Assembly (NCBI GenBank): GCA_910585655.1
Contig: CAJUFW010000004.1
Coordinates: 1-37,965, forward strand
DNA length: 37,965 nt
Direction of reading: 5' to 3'
Source of the DNA: an uncultured Lachnospiraceae bacterium
GTDB taxonomy: Bacteria; Bacillota_A; Clostridia; Lachnospirales; Lachnospiraceae
Shown here: in pieces, positions 36,201 through 37,965 of the stretch
Position numbering within the stretch: the stretch's first letter is position 1
How the letters are laid out: the number at the start of each line of letters is the position of its first letter
Notes under the pieces: generated by a model
What the model saw: the letters and a program-made list of their open reading frames with translations, nothing else
What the model was told of the DNA's origin: nothing
Databases searched by the model: none
Translations under genes and position numbers: made by a program

Positions 36201-37965
36201 TATCCAGCAACACGGCTGTAAATCCCATTTATTGCAGCCTGTGTCTGGTTAAGGACAGCAGTGATTGCTTGCTTTGATGTATCTCCGTATTGGATTGCAA
36301 GATTTGTCAAGGCTTCTGCCTCTATGAAAAATCCGTCTGCGGTTATTTGTATGGCATTTGCCAGGGAGCTATGTTTGCTGATTAGGTCTGCTATTTCTGC
36401 AGCGGTCAGGGATTCTCCCCTTTGGACACGAGCCAGTACATTTAAGATTTCATAATAACTTTTGGTCAGGCGTGTTGCTTTCTGGCTGGCAGTTTCTACA
36501 GCATTGCCCATAGAGAGAATTTCTGTCTCTAATTCCGGTATCAGGCGAATGGTTTGTTCCACAGCATTTTGACGGAGTTGATTTAGTGCGCCTTCATAGT
36601 CGATTACTCCGTCGGCAAAACGATACATGGTAAGGTCAAAGTTTGGATCGTTTTTCATGAGAGCCAACAGGCTTTTCAGATTTTCTTCTGGTTTGTTAGT
36701 AGAAAGGTTGTCGAAAGCATCCTGTATGCCAGCCAGTTGCGATTGAAAGGCATCAAAGGTATTCCATTGTTCTTCGGAAAGGTGAAAATTGCCTAAACTA
36801 TTTTTTCCGGCATCTGCGGCGGAACGAATCTGTTTCAGAAACAATAAGATTCCACTATTTCCAATAAAATCAGCTTCCTGGATAGCCTTGTATAAAGCAG
36901 GATAACTCTGGAGGGTATTAGCAGTTAGTTTTCCTTCTTTTGCTAAAGAAACTAATTCCTCTTTGGTGATTTCGATATCCTCTCGGTCAAAGATGTTTTC
37001 AAATTTGATCGTATTCCATTGCCCTGTGTTGTAATAAGAGTGAATAAGTTTTTGCAGATCTTCCAGCTCCTGGTAGTAATCCCAATCCATTTCTTCTGCC
37101 AGTTTGGCGTCGTTTTGATAGGCACTTAGGGTTTGGATAGAATTGTTTAGGGCATGGGTGGAATCTTCCTGTAATTGCTTCCAGAAATCCAGCTCCTTGT
37201 TTAAAGAAGTGTCCCATATGCCGTTTTGCTCCATCTTCTGTTGGGTAATTTCCTGTTTGATTCGTTCGATTTCCTGCTCGGCAGTAACATAGGCAGCGAT
37301 CTGGTCGCTGATATCTCCGGATTGGACGTGTTGAAATTCAAAAGACTGGAAATATCCGGAGGGATTCTGAGCAAGAATAGCGCGGACGGCTTCGTCTGTA
37401 TTCGTTAAACGATAGTCGTCAAATTCCTTGTCATAGGTTTTTTTGCTTTCGGCTGCTGTTTTATTGGCTTCCATCTTTGCTTCTACTTTTGTGGCTTCCT
37501 GAGCTAACTCCAGATTTTCCCGATAAGCAATCAGTCGATTCAATTCCTCCTGATCGAGGAAGGAAAAAGGACCTTTTGTTTGTAGCTCTTCTATTTGAGT
37601 GCATACCTGTTCTAATTCGGAGTTAATGTTTGCTAACTCAGAGGTTGTTTCTTCATAGTTTGCTTTTGCAGTTGCCAGTTTTTCTTTTTGGCGTTCCAGA
37701 GATTTGCTCATGTAATCAACTGCTTTTACGGCACCAAAAGTAACCGCTCCGATAGCGGAAATGAAGGCGATAACAGGATGAGCTGCGATCAATGCCTTTA
37801 GTTGTGCGCCAAGTCCTTTCAATGCTAAACAAAAGCCATTAGTAGTGCCAGTGACGGTAGCTTCAGAAGCAGCTAAGGTGTTAGTAGCTATTGCTTGTGC
37901 AAGTTCTGCTACTGTGGTTTCTAATAATTGTCCTCTGTATCCTTTACCAATAAGAATAGACTGAA
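33209..37965 (-). CDS. Phage tail tape-measure protein (5' end beyond window)
   Basis: The frame is open to the right edge, giving at least 1585 residues; the first internal start (TTG at 37822) is not the true N-terminus. Hydrophobic segments lie near the visible N-terminus (HPVIAFISAIGAVTFGAV). Most of the rest is coiled coil and Glu/Gln/Lys-rich. The C-terminus has the family's FSTGGLIRSV and LLAQKGEAILSREAV motifs. It sets tail length and acts as scaffold. At about 1.5 angstrom per residue such proteins would imply a tail of roughly 240 nm or more; that scaling is established knowledge. The stretch at about 36.6-37.7 kb looks more AT-rich than the rest. Confidence 0.88.
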   Translation of the reverse strand, partial: QSILIGKGYRGQLLETTVAELAQAIATNTLAASEATVTGTTNGFCLALKGLGAQLKALIAAHPVIAFISAIGAVTFGAVKAVDYMSKSLERQKEKLATAKANYEETTSELANINSELEQVCTQIEELQTKGPFSFLDQEELNRLIAYRENLELAQEATKVEAKMEANKTAAESKKTYDKEFDDYRLTNTDEAVRAILAQNPSGYFQSFEFQHVQSGDISDQIAAYVTAEQEIERIKQEITQQKMEQNGIWDTSLNKELDFWKQLQEDSTHALNNSIQTLSAYQNDAKLAEEMDWDYYQELEDLQKLIHSYYNTGQWNTIKFENIFDREDIEITKEELVSLAKEGKLTANTLQSYPALYKAIQEADFIGNSGILLFLKQIRSAADAGKNSLGNFHLSEEQWNTFDAFQSQLAGIQDAFDNLSTNKPEENLKSLLALMKNDPNFDLTMYRFADGVIDYEGALNQLRQNAVEQTIRLIPELETEILSMGNAVETASQKATRLTKSYYEILNVLARVQRGESLTAAEIADLISKHSSLANAIQITADGFFIEAEALTNLAIQYGDTSKQAITAVLNQTQAAINGIYSRVAGYGIEAEALQTLAETYHSVTEGMDPVQKEHVLEQFKGAAEGNQGYEEVFNSGLFAELIRKQDHLASLQEQLNSLPLSPDEYDLGETKTTGSGKQFSGELDLVSISITTLTEKIALLKSELEHLTDPAKRMGKIKELSEAEQQLAGYYKTAANEYKEQYEVMKKGLPQEWIDALEKGTEFDIKQLSGSKDENDYNQFQKAQEAYRNWKEMEKNQKDSVQDWAKSLDWAAEEISNLNSELSMYESMLDNSESYKNSIKYCDILIQKHKELRDSTKDLLNVREKEYQDSLALLTDEQKKAVESNDLKKIEEFQGRTGEEEYNQVTDALEKKKKRDEAKSNLHKEHETWQNSYLEKADRVSQWYDLRTDNIDTRKNAIQKEVSIREASGLAVPAAYYEQIAELEKNKLDYLKKERQDLLQIRDAGVASGAIAKYSPEWYALTGQIQDTNLAILDCESSLVEMNNSIRDLDWGNFDKLMNKLDSINEEADFLIDLMSNADSIDENGNYTEEGLATLAMHRTKYQTKQEEAKRYKEEADSLADATDEASIERREELLSLQRDCIAAAEQEKQAMVALAQEGIQKQIDNMSELISKKKEALQAERDLQTYRESIAEKQKHVADLEKAMVALAGDDSEEAKKKKRQLQSDLADAKKDLADTERDHSYDEQEKALDQVLELYTTNMEHTLNDTEQLFLASMETVDQASQSVGNTLQRVAEQAGYEITTHITDIWKTSATEANHSADSFESVGERITNVMTGIVLKWGEVQAAAEQAGAAQLSAMGSDYMSSGTEDKSLKQTVETFLQNSDHYSSKRITSSNDPGYAKLSGLNKSLIDAGYGNLSYQGMADLANLLKINGLQTHTAVSIKQDSSLKKLIEEELKKLHIQGFSTGGLIRSVTKEDGYLLAQKGEAILSREAVVALQGFNSFAPAMSPYLFDVPSPQEVAPRDPGSQLIVSGGAVQIHIDQVENMDDFIYKMQDDRTQRLLQEAIWGNALGKGRMGIYQV

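Overview
The window reads as a chromosomal piece of a low-to-mid GC Firmicute, most likely a Clostridia/Lachnospiraceae-type gut bacterium. Strong Shine-Dalgarno sites stand before nearly every gene, GTG and TTG starts are common, and the gene order yicC-remA-gmk-rpoZ-priA-def-fmt-rsmB-rlmN-prpC-prkC-rsgA-rpe-thiN closely follows the ylo locus of Bacillus subtilis. The taxon is inferred from synteny and protein style, not measured.

Region 1 (1-6.5 kb) is a mixed housekeeping/accessory segment. It holds asnA on the minus strand, a divergent aminoglycoside-nucleotidyltransferase-like gene coupled to an ABC-class ATPase, and then a minus-strand pair rqcH (ribosome quality control) and a PHP-type histidinol phosphatase. 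Two divergent promoter pairs can be read directly at 1095-1159 and 6441-6483; the second pair is interlaced.

Region 2 (6.5-23.3 kb) is a long plus-strand housekeeping superoperon: RNA decay (yicC), biofilm regulator (remA), nucleotide and transcription genes (gmk, rpoZ), signal peptidase and a DUF975 membrane protein where B. subtilis has coaBC, replication restart (priA), formyl-Met handling (def, fmt), a membrane zinc peptidase, rRNA methylation (rsmB, rlmN), the PP2C/PASTA-kinase signalling pair (prpC, prkC), ribosome assembly (rsgA), rpe, a PilZ protein and thiN. Most junctions are short gaps or overlaps, which implies transcriptional and translational coupling.

Region 3 (23.3-37.97 kb) is entirely minus-strand and is a phage-type long-tail module. 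In transcription order it holds a tape-measure protein (5' end outside the window), a distal tail protein, a large tail-tip/spike protein, a small protein, a BppU-like Ala-rich coiled-coil fibre protein, a 126-aa protein, a Cys-rich repeat protein, two unrecognised proteins, a radical SAM/SPASM maturase and a PGRP-type amidase with SH3-like domains. Its last stop codon overlaps the thiN stop codon. No integrase, holin, capsid or terminase gene is visible, but the module continues past the right edge.

The most notable system is the four-gene cassette at 24233-27442. A 274-residue protein has a Cys-free N-terminus of about 100 residues followed by 44 cysteines, largely in 11-residue units with 4-4-3 Cys spacing. 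It is followed by two unknown proteins and a radical SAM enzyme resembling the CXXX-repeat peptide maturases. Sitting between tail-fibre genes and the lysin, with no transporter or protease, it suggests that a phage or tailocin-like particle carries a radical-SAM-modified Cys-rich component.
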